Origin: Prevotellaceae bacterium UBA6974
Lineage (GTDB): Bacteria > Bacteroidota > Bacteroidia > Bacteroidales > Bacteroidaceae
NCBI GenBank assembly: GCA_002450165.1
Contig: DJYQ01000034.1
Coordinates: 12,066-76,065 of the forward strand
Reading direction: 5' to 3'
Length of the DNA: 64,000 nucleotides
How positions within the stretch are numbered: position 1 is the first letter of the stretch; each line of letters opens with the position of its first letter. The notes below the pieces were generated by a model. That model saw only the letters and a program-made list of their open reading frames with translations, ran no database searches and was not told the origin of the DNA. Shown here piece after piece: positions 41,152-50,822 of this stretch. Made by a program: the position numbers and the translations under genes.

Positions 41152-43335
41152 ATGTGTAACAGGATTAGTGTTTTATTGGTATCTTGTATGTTTTTTTCTA
41201 TGTCGGCTATGGCGCAGGACAAGCAATTTACCTTGGACGAGTTGCTGGGAGGCGGTGACAGTTACTGGACGCTGAGGCCGGAAAACATATATACCGGCTG
41301 GTGGGGTGACATACCGTTCAGGACATCGGTCGAGGGTGTTACCGAGATGAATACGGGAAATACATTGTGTACAGTCGAGGGTATAAACCAGAAACTGGGT
41401 GAGAAGGTGGCTTTCAGCGGGCATAACCTGACGTTCCCTTATGCTGACAGGACGATAGTTGATTTTCGTAAGGGCTTGCGGCATATCCAGCTTGATTTTG
41501 AAAAAGGCGAAAAGGTTTTGGATGTAACCTTGCCCGCAGGTGCGATAAACATGGATTTTGACCGTGTTTCACGCAATACGGCTTTCTGCATCCAGGGTAA
41601 CCTGTATGTTATGACTGCTGATGGCAGACAGATTGCTGTAAGTCAGGATGGCAGCGCCGATGGCAGCGAGGATATTGTGTATGGATGGAGCGTGCACCGT
41701 GATGAGTTTGGTATCCACAAGGGGACCTTCTGGTCTCCCGACGGCAAGTACCTGGCATATTACCGCATGGATCAGTCAATGGTGCCCAACTATCCCCAGG
41801 TGGATATACATCCGCAGAAGGACTACAAGGGCGAAAACGGTTCGCGTATAGCTACGACCTATGCATGCCACTATCCTATGGCTGGTGAGAAGAGTCATGT
41901 TGTAAAGGTGGGTGTGTTTGACGTAGAAACGGGCAGGAATGTATGGCTTGACCTGGAGGGTGAGCCTGAGGATTACCATACGAATATCTCGTGGTCGCCT
42001 GACTGCAAGACAATTTATATTTTTGAACTGAACAGGGATCAGAACGACATGCGGCTTGTCTCCTATGACGTTGCAACGGGCAAGTCCGTCAGGACTATAC
42101 TGCAGGAGTGTGACAAGCGGTATGTCGAACCGCTTAATCCATTGGAATTCCTTCCCTGGGACGATACCAAGGCTGTAATGCAGAGCCAGCGGGACGGTTA
42201 CAATCACCTGTATCTGCTGGATGTCAGGACCGGAAACGTCAGGCAGCTGACCCGCGGCAAATGGGTGGTACAGAAATTTGTCGGTTTCAATACGGTGTCC
42301 AAGAGTCTGGTTTACCTGAGCAACGAGGCTGACCCGCGTACTTCGTGCCTGTACAGTGTCAGGACGGGTGGCGGCAGGCGCACGCTGATTGGAAAGGGCG
42401 AGGGCGTTTGCTACAATGCGTCGCTGAATGGTAGCGGAACGAGGGTTATACAGTGCTATACTGCTCCTGATGTTCCACGTAGCATCAACCTGCTGAGTAC
42501 GACAACTGGCAAGGGACAGAATATCCTGACGGCTACGGATACATGGAAGGCTGGGGGATATGCCGTGCCGCAGTTCCGCAGTGGCAGCATCAAGGCTGCG
42601 GACGGCAAGACTGACCTGTATTACCGTATGGTACTGCCTGCAGATTTTGATGAAACCAAGAAGTATCCCACCATTGTTTATGTGTATGGCGGTCCGCATG
42701 CGCATCTGGTACAGTCCAGCTGGCATTGGGACAGCCGCGGTTGGGAAACGTACATGGCACAGAAGGGTTATATAACATTTGTCCTGGACAGCAGGGGCAG
42801 CGAATGGCGCGGACGTGACTTCGAGCAGGCTACGTTCCGCCAGCTTGGTTGCGTTGAGCGTGAGGATCAGTTCTGTGGTGTCGGTTTCCTGAAGTCCCTG
42901 CCTTACGTGGATGCTGACAGGATTGGTGTGCACGGGTGGAGCTTTGGTGGATTTATGACCATAAACATGATGCTCACTTACCCCGAGACTTTCAAGGTGG
43001 GTGTTGCAGGTGGGCCTGTGATTGACTGGAGCTATTACGAGGTTATGTATGGTGAGAGGTATATGGATACGCCTGAACGGAACCCCGAGGGGTATGAGAA
43101 ATGCAACCTGAGGAACCGTGCAGCAGACCTGAAGGGACGCTTGCAGCTGATTATCGGATACAACGATCCGACATGTGTGCCGCAGCATTCGCTGTCCTTT
43201 ATCCGTGCTTGCGAGGATGCTGGTACGCAGCCTGATTTCTTTGTCTATCCCGGTGGCGAGCACAATATGTACGGACGTGATGCGGTGCACCTGCATGAGA
43301 GGATTACGAGGTATTTTGAAGATTTTCTGAAATAG
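41152..43335 (+). CDS. Dipeptidyl peptidase IV-like S9 family peptidase, secreted
   Basis: 727 residues. A signal peptide ends near MSAMAQ (residue about 22). The beta-propeller covers roughly 50-480, with repeats such as SPDGKYLAYYRM and NISWSPDCKTIYIFELNRD. The alpha/beta hydrolase has the catalytic triad Ser597 in GWSFGGF, Asp672 in YNDPT and His704 in GGEHNMYG. Such enzymes remove N-terminal dipeptides, often Xaa-Pro, and serve peptide use in the periplasm or at the surface. It begins 5 nt after the methyltransferase gene and ends 4 nt before purD, so it belongs to a run of same-strand genes. Confidence 0.9.
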   Translation: MCNRISVLLVSCMFFSMSAMAQDKQFTLDELLGGGDSYWTLRPENIYTGWWGDIPFRTSVEGVTEMNTGNTLCTVEGINQKLGEKVAFSGHNLTFPYADRTIVDFRKGLRHIQLDFEKGEKVLDVTLPAGAINMDFDRVSRNTAFCIQGNLYVMTADGRQIAVSQDGSADGSEDIVYGWSVHRDEFGIHKGTFWSPDGKYLAYYRMDQSMVPNYPQVDIHPQKDYKGENGSRIATTYACHYPMAGEKSHVVKVGVFDVETGRNVWLDLEGEPEDYHTNISWSPDCKTIYIFELNRDQNDMRLVSYDVATGKSVRTILQECDKRYVEPLNPLEFLPWDDTKAVMQSQRDGYNHLYLLDVRTGNVRQLTRGKWVVQKFVGFNTVSKSLVYLSNEADPRTSCLYSVRTGGGRRTLIGKGEGVCYNASLNGSGTRVIQCYTAPDVPRSINLLSTTTGKGQNILTATDTWKAGGYAVPQFRSGSIKAADGKTDLYYRMVLPADFDETKKYPTIVYVYGGPHAHLVQSSWHWDSRGWETYMAQKGYITFVLDSRGSEWRGRDFEQATFRQLGCVEREDQFCGVGFLKSLPYVDADRIGVHGWSFGGFMTINMMLTYPETFKVGVAGGPVIDWSYYEVMYGERYMDTPERNPEGYEKCNLRNRAADLKGRLQLIIGYNDPTCVPQHSLSFIRACEDAGTQPDFFVYPGGEHNMYGRDAVHLHERITRYFEDFLK

Positions 43336-43338
43336 AAT

Positions 43339-44613
43339 ATGGGATACAGGGTATTACTGCTCGGCTCTGGTGGCCGTGAACACGCTTTGGCATGGAAGAT
43401 TGCACAAAGCCCCAAGTTGGACAAGTTGTTTATTGCTCCAGGCAATGCCGGTACATCGTCTGTGGGCGAGAATGTTGCTATTAAGGCGGATGATTTTGAC
43501 CAGATCAGGAAACTGTGCCTGACGGAATCGGTCAACATGGTTGTCGTGGGACCAGAGAATCCGTTGGTCAAGGGGATATATGACTATTTCAAGGGAGACC
43601 CGGAACTGGCTGGCATTCCTGTGATTGGTCCGTCAGCTGCGGGTGCCGCGCTGGAGGGAAGCAAGGATTTTGCCAAGGGGTTTATGCAGCGCCATGGCAT
43701 ACCCACTGCGGCATACAGGACCTTTACCCCGGAAACTGTCCAGCAAGGAAAGGAGTTCCTGCGTACGCTGAATGCACCTTATGTGCTGAAGGCCGACGGG
43801 CTGTGTGCCGGAAAGGGTGTGCTGATACTGGATTCTGTTGACGAGGCTGAGAGGGAGCTGGAGCAGATGCTGGGCGGAATGTTTGGCCAGGCTTCCAGCC
43901 GTGTCGTAATCGAGGAGTTCATGAGTGGTATAGAGTGTTCGGTGTTTGCCCTGACAGACGGCAAAGATTATGTAATACTGCCCGAGGCTAAGGATTACAA
44001 GCGTATTGGTGAGGGCGATACCGGACTGAATACCGGTGGAATGGGAAGTGTGAGTCCTGTTCCGTTTGCTGACAGGGAGTGGATGCAGAAGGTCGAGGAG
44101 CGCATTGTGCGTCCGACGGTGGATGGGCTGAAGGCTGAGGGTATCGAATACAGGGGCTTTATCTTCTTCGGGCTGATTAATGTTGACGGCAATCCCAAGG
44201 TTATCGAATACAACGTGCGCATGGGTGATCCCGAGACGGAGACTGTCATGCTGCGTATCAAGAGCGACATAATGGATCTGTTCGAGGGTGTAGCTACGGG
44301 AACCCTTGCTGCCAGGAAGATTGAATTTGACCCTCGCAGTGCGGTGTGTGTAATGCTGGTGAGCGGAGGCTATCCGGGCAACTATGACAAGGGGTTCGAG
44401 ATTTCTGGCATCGAGGATGTCAGGGGTAGCATAGTATTCCATGCCGGTACTGCCGTAAGGGATAACCGTGTGGTAACCGACGGCGGGCGCGTGATAGCTG
44501 TAAGCTCGTATGGGCTGAACCTGGGCGAGGCTCTGGAGAAGAGCATGGGCGAGGCTGCCAAAATCAGTTTCGAGGGTAAGTATTTCCGCCGTGACATCGG
44601 ACAGGATTTGTAA
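43339..44613 (+). CDS. purD: Phosphoribosylamine-glycine ligase
   Basis: 424 residues, the usual length. It opens [20 protein letters not shown] and contains [18 protein letters not shown] text ([15 protein letters not shown]) of the ATP-grasp fold. [20 protein letters not shown] followed by MGSVSPV and [14 protein letters not shown] complete the family signature. It joins phosphoribosylamine and glycine in purine synthesis. All typical motifs are present. Confidence 0.95.
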   Translation: MGYRVLLLGSGGREHALAWKIAQSPKLDKLFIAPGNAGTSSVGENVAIKADDFDQIRKLCLTESVNMVVVGPENPLVKGIYDYFKGDPELAGIPVIGPSAAGAALEGSKDFAKGFMQRHGIPTAAYRTFTPETVQQGKEFLRTLNAPYVLKADGLCAGKGVLILDSVDEAERELEQMLGGMFGQASSRVVIEEFMSGIECSVFALTDGKDYVILPEAKDYKRIGEGDTGLNTGGMGSVSPVPFADREWMQKVEERIVRPTVDGLKAEGIEYRGFIFFGLINVDGNPKVIEYNVRMGDPETETVMLRIKSDIMDLFEGVATGTLAARKIEFDPRSAVCVMLVSGGYPGNYDKGFEISGIEDVRGSIVFHAGTAVRDNRVVTDGGRVIAVSSYGLNLGEALEKSMGEAAKISFEGKYFRRDIGQDL

Positions 44614-44641
44614 TACACGTTTCGTCAACGGGAGATAGATT

Positions 44642-45607
44642 GTGAGAAACAGCCGTTTGCAAAACCAGATAAGCGAAAGTGACTTTGTCCTGCCTGTGTG
44701 TGCAGTGGTAGCGGCAGTCTTGTGGCCCGTCAGGTGTAACCCGTTGTCTTATGACATGGGCGTCGCAACGGCCGTGTCACTGCTGGCGGCTGTGTTTACC
44801 ACTTGTCTGATAATGGAGACGAACAGTGCCAACAGTCTGCTCAGGATACGTTCACGCATGGTTTCGACAGTGTGGGTAATGGGTATTTCGATGATGACGT
44901 TTGCCCATGATTTGTCGGTGACGTGGCTGGTCGTTCCGCTTATTGCATTAAGTCATTACCTGTTGTTCAGGACATACCAGATGCACGAACCTGTAGGTTA
45001 TTCGTTCCATATATTCTTCCTGCTGGGCACATCGATTCTGCTTATTCCGCAACTGTGCATACTGGTACCCTTGTATTTCTGGTATATGGCGATATTTATG
45101 CGCAGTCTTTCGTGGAGGGCATTATGGGCAGGTATCATAGGACTTACCCTGCCGGTATGGTTTCTGGCAGGATGGTGTGTGGCTGAAGGTGACTTTGAAC
45201 GTATTGTGAATGTGTACGACACAATTTCCGGCATGCAGACCTGGAATATGGATAACTACAAACCGTATATGACATGGTATAGCGTACAGACACTGACGTG
45301 GTTTTTTGTCACGTTTGTATCAGCTGTTGCTACAATACATTGCCTGTGGACTTATTACAATGACAAGATCCGGACCAGGATGTGCCTATATATATGTATA
45401 ATGCAGCTCACGGCCGTATGGCTGTTGCTGTTGTGGCAGCCTGAGTTGTACAATGTGCTTATGCCACTGCTTATGCTTTGCTCTTGTACGGTAATTGCCC
45501 ATTTCTTTGCATTGACGGGCTCCGTTGTCAGTAATCTGTTCTTTGTGCTTTCGGTTTTTGCCCTGGGTGCACTGACGTCAATCAACATGGGACTATGGAG
45601 GCTGTAA
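44642..45607 (+). CDS. Polytopic membrane protein, function unknown
   Basis: 321 residues from a GTG start (44642). Eight to ten hydrophobic segments are visible, for example FVLPVCAVVAAVLWPV and PQLCILVPLYFWYMAIFM. The central part LRALWAG-like (SLSWRALWAGIIGLTLPVWF) resembles membrane proteins found next to YqaA genes in Prevotella and Bacteroides. No catalytic motif is seen. It overlaps the next gene by 13 nt. Confidence 0.65.
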   Translation: MRNSRLQNQISESDFVLPVCAVVAAVLWPVRCNPLSYDMGVATAVSLLAAVFTTCLIMETNSANSLLRIRSRMVSTVWVMGISMMTFAHDLSVTWLVVPLIALSHYLLFRTYQMHEPVGYSFHIFFLLGTSILLIPQLCILVPLYFWYMAIFMRSLSWRALWAGIIGLTLPVWFLAGWCVAEGDFERIVNVYDTISGMQTWNMDNYKPYMTWYSVQTLTWFFVTFVSAVATIHCLWTYYNDKIRTRMCLYICIMQLTAVWLLLLWQPELYNVLMPLLMLCSCTVIAHFFALTGSVVSNLFFVLSVFALGALTSINMGLWRL

Positions 45608-46050
45608 TGCATATTCTGGAGGGTTATGGGTACTGGGGGATGACCATTGCGGCGTTCTTGGCGGGTAGCATATTCCCGTTCAGCAGCGAGGCAGTGATGG
45701 TCAGCCTGCAGCTTGCGGGGCTCGAACCCTGGCCGTTGTTCCTTTCTGCCTCGGCAGGAAATGTTGCTGGCAGTATGTTCAACTACTACGTGGGGACACT
45801 GGGCAGGCTGGAGTGGATAGAGAGGTACCTGCATATAAAACGTGATAAGGTCCTGAGGGCACAGGCGTGGATGGAGAATCGCGGGGTATGGATGGGAACG
45901 CTGTGTTTCCTGCCTGTCATAGGCAGTGCGCTGAGTGTTGCCATGGGCTATATGAGGGCAAATCCGTACAAGTCGTTTATCGCCATATCGATAGGCAAAA
46001 CTGCAAGGTATGCCGTATTGATACTGGTGACGTACTATCTGCAGGACTGA
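45595..46050 (+). CDS. YqaA family membrane protein (DedA/SNARE-associated)
   Basis: 151 residues. The start at 45595 gives MEAVMHILEGYGYWGMTIAA; ATG 45607, which overlaps the previous stop, is an alternative. The DedA core is clear: FLAGSIFPFSSEAVMVSLQL, ASAGNVAGSMFNYYVG and FLPVIGSALSVAMGYMR. The family is linked to lipid transport or membrane homeostasis, but the exact role of YqaA is not known. Confidence 0.82.
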   Translation: MEAVMHILEGYGYWGMTIAAFLAGSIFPFSSEAVMVSLQLAGLEPWPLFLSASAGNVAGSMFNYYVGTLGRLEWIERYLHIKRDKVLRAQAWMENRGVWMGTLCFLPVIGSALSVAMGYMRANPYKSFIAISIGKTARYAVLILVTYYLQD

Positions 46051-46108
46051 CAGCGGCGGGATTGGAAAGAAAATAATGTATGAATCAATATAATTAAAAC
46101 AAACTGAA

Positions 46109-49100
46109 ATGAAACAGTTCAGACTGATTGACACCCTTATGGGCTGGCTTACATTCGGTATAGCTGCATTCGTATATTGCAGCACTATCGAGCCTACTGC
46201 CAGTTTCTGGGATTGTCCCGAGTTTATCACTACGGCTTACAAGCTGGAGGTAGGACATCCGCCAGGCGCACCGTTCTTTATGCTTACGGCCAACCTTTTC
46301 ACTCAGTTGGTCAGCGATCCGGCACTTGTTGCCAAGATGGTAAATATGATGAGTGCGCTGTTCTCTGCCGCATGTATCATGTTCCTCTTCTGGAGTATCA
46401 GCCATCTTACGCGCAAGCTGGTAGGTGAGGACGGGCAGGTCAGAACCCTGGCGCAGTGTGTGACGGTCGAGGCGGCTGCCCTGACCGGAGCGTTGGTATA
46501 TACTTTCTCAGACACTTTCTGGTACTCAGCAGTCGAGGGTGAGGTGTATGCCTATTCGAGCCTGTTCACGGCGGTGGTATTCTGGCTCATGCTCAAATGG
46601 GAGGACCATGCTGACGAGCCGCACAGTGACCGTTGGATTATCCTGATATCATATCTTACGGGTCTGAGCATAGGTGTGCATCTGCTGAATCTGCTGTGTC
46701 TGCCTGCTCTGGTGCTCGTGTGGTATTACCGTAAATATCAGTATCCTACGTTCAAGGGCAGTCTTGTCGCACTTGTAGGCAGTTTCGTGCTTATCGCAGC
46801 CGTGCTGTATGGCATAGTACCTGGTATTGTGAAAGTTGGCGGCTGGTTTGAGCTGTTCTTCGTAAACCAGCTGGGCATGTCCTTCAACTCGGGAATGTAT
46901 GTCTATATAGCCGTGCTTATCGTTACGGTGATTTCTGCCATATATGCGACGGTCAGGGCCAATGATGCCGCTGCCAACGGTAACTCGCCCGAGGATATTA
47001 AACGTCAGGCAGGCTCGCGTATGTTCGCAAATATAGCATTCGTTGCCAGCATAGGTATGCTGGGTATTCCGTTCTACGGATACGGGCTGTCCAGTGTCCT
47101 GATAGGCATATTGGTCATTGCCGTCATCCTTGCTATACTGTTTGTCCGTCGGGACGGTAAGTACATGGTATCTACACGACTGATGAACACATCGCTGCTG
47201 TGTATGCTGATGATAATGGTCGGATACAGTTCCTATGCGGTAATCGTAATCCGCTCGTCTGCAAATACACCGATGGACCAGAATTCGCCCGAGGATATCT
47301 TCACCCTGGGCAGCTATCTGAGCCGCGACCAGTACGGTGACCGTCCGTTGCTGTATGGCAATCCGTATTCGGCACCTGTTGCGATGAAGGTTCAGGGCGA
47401 ATACTACGTACCTGTTGCCGAGGAGGGTGCTCCTGAGTATCAGCGTGTAGAAAAACGCGATTCCACCGAGCCTGACAGGTACGAACTGATTGGTCACAAG
47501 CAGAAATACGTATATACGTACAATATGCTTTTCCCCCGTATGTATTCGGACCGCCATGCCAAGGCGTACGAGGATTGGATGGGCGGTATCAAGGGAAATA
47601 TGGTAGAAATAGAACGTGCAGGGGAGAGGCATCAGATCAAGGTTCCGACGTTCTTCGAAAACATCTATTTCTTCATGTCCTACCAGGTTAATTTCATGTA
47701 CTGGAGATACTTTATGTGGAATTTCTCGGGCCGCCAGAACGACATTCAGGGTAATGGCGAACTGGAGCATGGAAACTGGCTGACGGGTATCTCGTTCATC
47801 GACAATATGCGCCTGGGCGATCAGGACATGTTGCCTACCGAGCTGAAGAATAACAAGGGACACAATGTGTTCTATGCCCTACCACTTATACTGGGTCTTA
47901 TCGGATTCTTCTGGCAGGTGAACAAGCGCTCGAAGTATAACGGATTGATGGTTGACGAGGGTGTTAAGCAGTTCTGGGTGGTATTCTTCCTGTTCTTCAT
48001 GACAGGTCTGGCCATTGTCATATACCTGAATCAGACACCTATGCAGCCGCGTGAACGTGATTACGCCTATGCCGGTTCGTTCTATGCTTTTGCCATCTGG
48101 TGCGGACTGGGTGTTGCTGCAATCAGTGACATGCTGAACAATACCATCCTGCGCAAACGTGCCCTGGGCAGTGCCCTAATCAGCTGTGCCTGCGTACTGG
48201 TTCCCGTTCAGATGGCTTCGCAGACGTGGGACGACCATGACCGCAGTGCAAGATATACATGCCGTGATTTCGGACAGAACTATCTGCAGTCACTGGACAA
48301 GGGGTGCTATCCCATTATCTTTACCAACGGAGACAATGATACCTTCCCGCTGTGGTACAACCAGGAGACTGAGGGCTTCCGTACCGATGCCCGCGTATGT
48401 AACCTGTCGTACCTGCAGACGGACTGGTACATTGACCAGATGAAGCGCCCTGCATACGATTCGCCCTCGGTGCCTATTTCGTGGAAGCGTATCCAGTATG
48501 TATCGGGCACTCGCGAAGGCGTGCAGGTACGTCCGGGTACTATCGAGAAGGTGATGGAGTATTACAGGGATGAACCTGATGTGCTGCGCGACCTTCTGGG
48601 TGACAATCCGTATGAACTGAGGAATATCATCGACAAGTGGATACTGAACGACAATCCGGATTTCCAGATTATCCCCACTGACTCCATTGTCATGACGGTT
48701 GACAAGGATGCCGTGAGAAAGAGCGGAATGATGATAGCGGCTGATTCGATTCCGGATGTAATGCACATCAGTCTCAAGGGTAAGCGTGCTGTGTACAAGA
48801 GCGAGCTGATGATATACGAGATGCTGTGCCGGACCAACTGGACACGTCCATTGTATATCGCATGTACGGTGGGTTCGGATAACTATGGTTCCCTGGGGGA
48901 CAATTTCGTGCGCGAGGGTCTGGTTGACCGCATTACGCCGTTCAACACGGCTGCCAGCGGCAAGACGATAGATACGCGCAGGATGTATGACAACCTGATG
49001 ACTAAGTTCCGTTTTGGCGGCATCAGCAACCCTGACATATACCTTGACGAGACGATACTGCGTATGTGCTACACTCACAGACGTCAGTTTGCAACCCTTG

Positions 49101-49492
49101 CCAAGCAGCTTTTGGCTGAGGGTAATTCGAATCTTGCGCTAAAGGTCGTGGAGCGTGCTGCCAAGGAAATTCCTTCGACTACGGTTCCGCACAATTATAT
49201 GGGTGGCAGTATGGACCTTGCCAATGCCTGGCTTGTACTGGGGTACAAGGACAAGGCAGGGGAGATAATCCTGGACCTTGCCCGTAATGCCAGCGAGTAT
49301 CTCGCCTGGTATGCTTCGCTCAGCCCCAGGATGCGGAATATGTCCAAGCAGGATATCGTGTACAACCTGTACCAGCTGAACAATGCTACAGAGTCGTTGC
49401 GTGGGGCAGGTTCGGACAAGGCTGAGGAATATGCTCGCAAGCTTGATATGTACACCGGCATCTTCCAGAACCTCCTGTACGAGACTGAGTAG
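46109..49492 (+). CDS. DUF2723 family membrane glycosyltransferase-like protein
   Basis: 1127 residues. The N-terminal DUF2723 part contains STIEPTASFWDCPEFITTAY and KLEVGHPPGAPFFMLTANLF, an acidic motif followed by membrane helices as in protein O-mannosyltransferases (GT-C fold). About twelve helices lie before residue 680, including MGLAIVIYLNQTPMQPRERD-like text (FMTGLAIVIYLNQTPMQPRE). The C-terminal 400 residues are soluble, with TNGDNDTFPLWYNQETEGFR and helical TPR-like ends. It probably transfers a sugar from a lipid donor to secreted proteins in the periplasm; this is inferred from the fold. It ends 2 nt before the next gene. Confidence 0.87.
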   Translation: MKQFRLIDTLMGWLTFGIAAFVYCSTIEPTASFWDCPEFITTAYKLEVGHPPGAPFFMLTANLFTQLVSDPALVAKMVNMMSALFSAACIMFLFWSISHLTRKLVGEDGQVRTLAQCVTVEAAALTGALVYTFSDTFWYSAVEGEVYAYSSLFTAVVFWLMLKWEDHADEPHSDRWIILISYLTGLSIGVHLLNLLCLPALVLVWYYRKYQYPTFKGSLVALVGSFVLIAAVLYGIVPGIVKVGGWFELFFVNQLGMSFNSGMYVYIAVLIVTVISAIYATVRANDAAANGNSPEDIKRQAGSRMFANIAFVASIGMLGIPFYGYGLSSVLIGILVIAVILAILFVRRDGKYMVSTRLMNTSLLCMLMIMVGYSSYAVIVIRSSANTPMDQNSPEDIFTLGSYLSRDQYGDRPLLYGNPYSAPVAMKVQGEYYVPVAEEGAPEYQRVEKRDSTEPDRYELIGHKQKYVYTYNMLFPRMYSDRHAKAYEDWMGGIKGNMVEIERAGERHQIKVPTFFENIYFFMSYQVNFMYWRYFMWNFSGRQNDIQGNGELEHGNWLTGISFIDNMRLGDQDMLPTELKNNKGHNVFYALPLILGLIGFFWQVNKRSKYNGLMVDEGVKQFWVVFFLFFMTGLAIVIYLNQTPMQPRERDYAYAGSFYAFAIWCGLGVAAISDMLNNTILRKRALGSALISCACVLVPVQMASQTWDDHDRSARYTCRDFGQNYLQSLDKGCYPIIFTNGDNDTFPLWYNQETEGFRTDARVCNLSYLQTDWYIDQMKRPAYDSPSVPISWKRIQYVSGTREGVQVRPGTIEKVMEYYRDEPDVLRDLLGDNPYELRNIIDKWILNDNPDFQIIPTDSIVMTVDKDAVRKSGMMIAADSIPDVMHISLKGKRAVYKSELMIYEMLCRTNWTRPLYIACTVGSDNYGSLGDNFVREGLVDRITPFNTAASGKTIDTRRMYDNLMTKFRFGGISNPDIYLDETILRMCYTHRRQFATLAKQLLAEGNSNLALKVVERAAKEIPSTTVPHNYMGGSMDLANAWLVLGYKDKAGEIILDLARNASEYLAWYASLSPRMRNMSKQDIVYNLYQLNNATESLRGAGSDKAEEYARKLDMYTGIFQNLLYETE

Positions 49493-49494
49493 AT

Positions 49495-50121
49495 ATGCTT
49501 GTCGAACGTCCGGCAACCATCCTGCGGCAGGTCTATCCGCAGGCTTTGTGGAGGATGAACCATCGTCAAAGATCTGTTTATCTGACCTTTGACGATGGTC
49601 CTATTCCGCAGGCTACCCCGTTTGTGCTTGATGTTCTGGACAAGTCTGGCGTAAAGGCCACCTTTTTCATGGTAGGCGAGAATGCCGTCCGTTATCCTTA
49701 TCTCCTGACCGATGTCCGCAATCGCGGTCACAGGGTGGGGAACCATACCTACAATCATCTTGGCGGCTTGCAGTCATTCGGCAACCGGTACATGGAGAAT
49801 GTGCTGAAGGCTGAGGAGATACTGCAGACAGGCAGGCTTTTCCGTCCCCCTCACGGCTGGATGAGCCACTTGCAATACCGCCGCATGCTAAGGGATTCGT
49901 GGCAGGTAGTAATGTGGGATGTGCTGACAAGGGACTATGACGGCAGTGTCGGTCCTGACGGGATATTCGGCAACGTACGTAAATATACCCGCCCGGGCAG
50001 TATCATAACATTCCATGACAGCCTGAAGAGTATTGGCAAACTGCGTATCGTGCTTCCGGACATCATTACATGGCTAAAGGACCAGGGCTACACCTTTGAA
50101 GTGTTAGGTGATACGGATTAA
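49495..50121 (+). CDS. Polysaccharide deacetylase family protein (NodB fold)
   Basis: 208 residues. TFDDGP (31-36) supplies the metal-binding Asp, and GNHTYNH the two His ligands. RPPHGWMSHLQYRRM and ITFHDSLKSIGKLR complete the active site. It has no clear signal peptide. Members remove acetyl groups from GlcNAc or similar residues in glycans. It is coupled to the DUF2723 gene by a 2-nt gap and followed by 7-nt repeats. Confidence 0.87.
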   Translation: MLVERPATILRQVYPQALWRMNHRQRSVYLTFDDGPIPQATPFVLDVLDKSGVKATFFMVGENAVRYPYLLTDVRNRGHRVGNHTYNHLGGLQSFGNRYMENVLKAEEILQTGRLFRPPHGWMSHLQYRRMLRDSWQVVMWDVLTRDYDGSVGPDGIFGNVRKYTRPGSIITFHDSLKSIGKLRIVLPDIITWLKDQGYTFEVLGDTD

Positions 50122-50125
50122 TGGA

Positions 50126-50160
50126 ATTATGAATTGTGCATTAACAATTATGAATTAAGA
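50126..50160 (+). repeat. Five 7-nt repeats (ATTnnnA) directly before rnhB
   Basis: ATTATGA, ATTGTGC, ATTAACA, ATTATGA and ATTAAGA run at exact 7-nt steps and end 1 nt before the start codon of rnhB (50162). Confidence 0.65.
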
Positions 50161-50161
50161 A

Positions 50162-50788
50162 ATGCTTTCGCCGTATCTGAATCCAAATGTTATCGAGGCA
50201 GGCTGTGACGAGGCCGGGCGCGGGTGCCTTGCAGGGCCGGTATTTGCAGCAGCCGTAATTCTGCCGCCTGATATATGCGACAGATGTCCCGATTTGGCAA
50301 TGGGGCTGAACGATTCCAAACAGCTGAGCGAGAAGCAACGCTACGCATTGCGCGAACTGGTCGAGGGAAATGCCGTGGCATGGGCCATAGGCATGATGGA
50401 CAACCGCGAGATAGACAAGTATAATATCCTGCGCTCGAGCATAATGTCCATGCATCGGGCCCTGGACCGACTTTCGGTACAGCCGCAGCATGTCATCGTG
50501 GACGGCAACCGTTTCCTGTCATGGGGTGGGGGCGTACCCTATACTACCGTTGTCAAGGGTGACGCCAAATATATGAGCATTGCCGCAGCCAGCATTCTGG
50601 CCAAAACCTACCGTGACGATTTCATGCTGGACATACACCGGCAATATCCGATGTATGGATGGAACCGGAACAAGGGATACCCAACCAAAGAGCATCGTCA
50701 AGCGATACGGCAACATGGCGCAACACCGTATCATCGCATGACCTTCAACCTGCTGGGCGAAAGTCTCCAGATGGAGTTTGATTTCTGA
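50162..50788 (+). CDS. rnhB: Ribonuclease HII
   Basis: 208 residues. The active-site motif EAGCDEAGRGCLAGPV holds D16 and E17. NRKxxKYN-like text (DNREIDKYNILRSSIMSMHR) and VIVDGNRF carry the next Asp; ASILAKTYRDDFM holds the last. The enzyme cuts RNA-DNA hybrids at single ribonucleotides. The C-terminus ends MEFDF. The leader consists of 7-nt repeats rather than an ordinary ribosome-binding site. Confidence 0.94.
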   Translation: MLSPYLNPNVIEAGCDEAGRGCLAGPVFAAAVILPPDICDRCPDLAMGLNDSKQLSEKQRYALRELVEGNAVAWAIGMMDNREIDKYNILRSSIMSMHRALDRLSVQPQHVIVDGNRFLSWGGGVPYTTVVKGDAKYMSIAAASILAKTYRDDFMLDIHRQYPMYGWNRNKGYPTKEHRQAIRQHGATPYHRMTFNLLGESLQMEFDF

Positions 50789-50822
50789 CCTGCCCTGCGG
50801 TCGGGTGTGTGTGGGCCTTTAT

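Noticed and set aside
41776..43296. Long open frame on the minus strand (506 codons) opposite the S9 peptidase
   Set aside because: It lies fully inside a gene with signal peptide and complete catalytic triad. Composition is that of an antisense shadow (rich in His, Arg, Leu) and no promoter or start context is seen. The same holds for the frames opposite purD (43633-44628) and the DUF2723 gene (46649-47863, 48290-49078).
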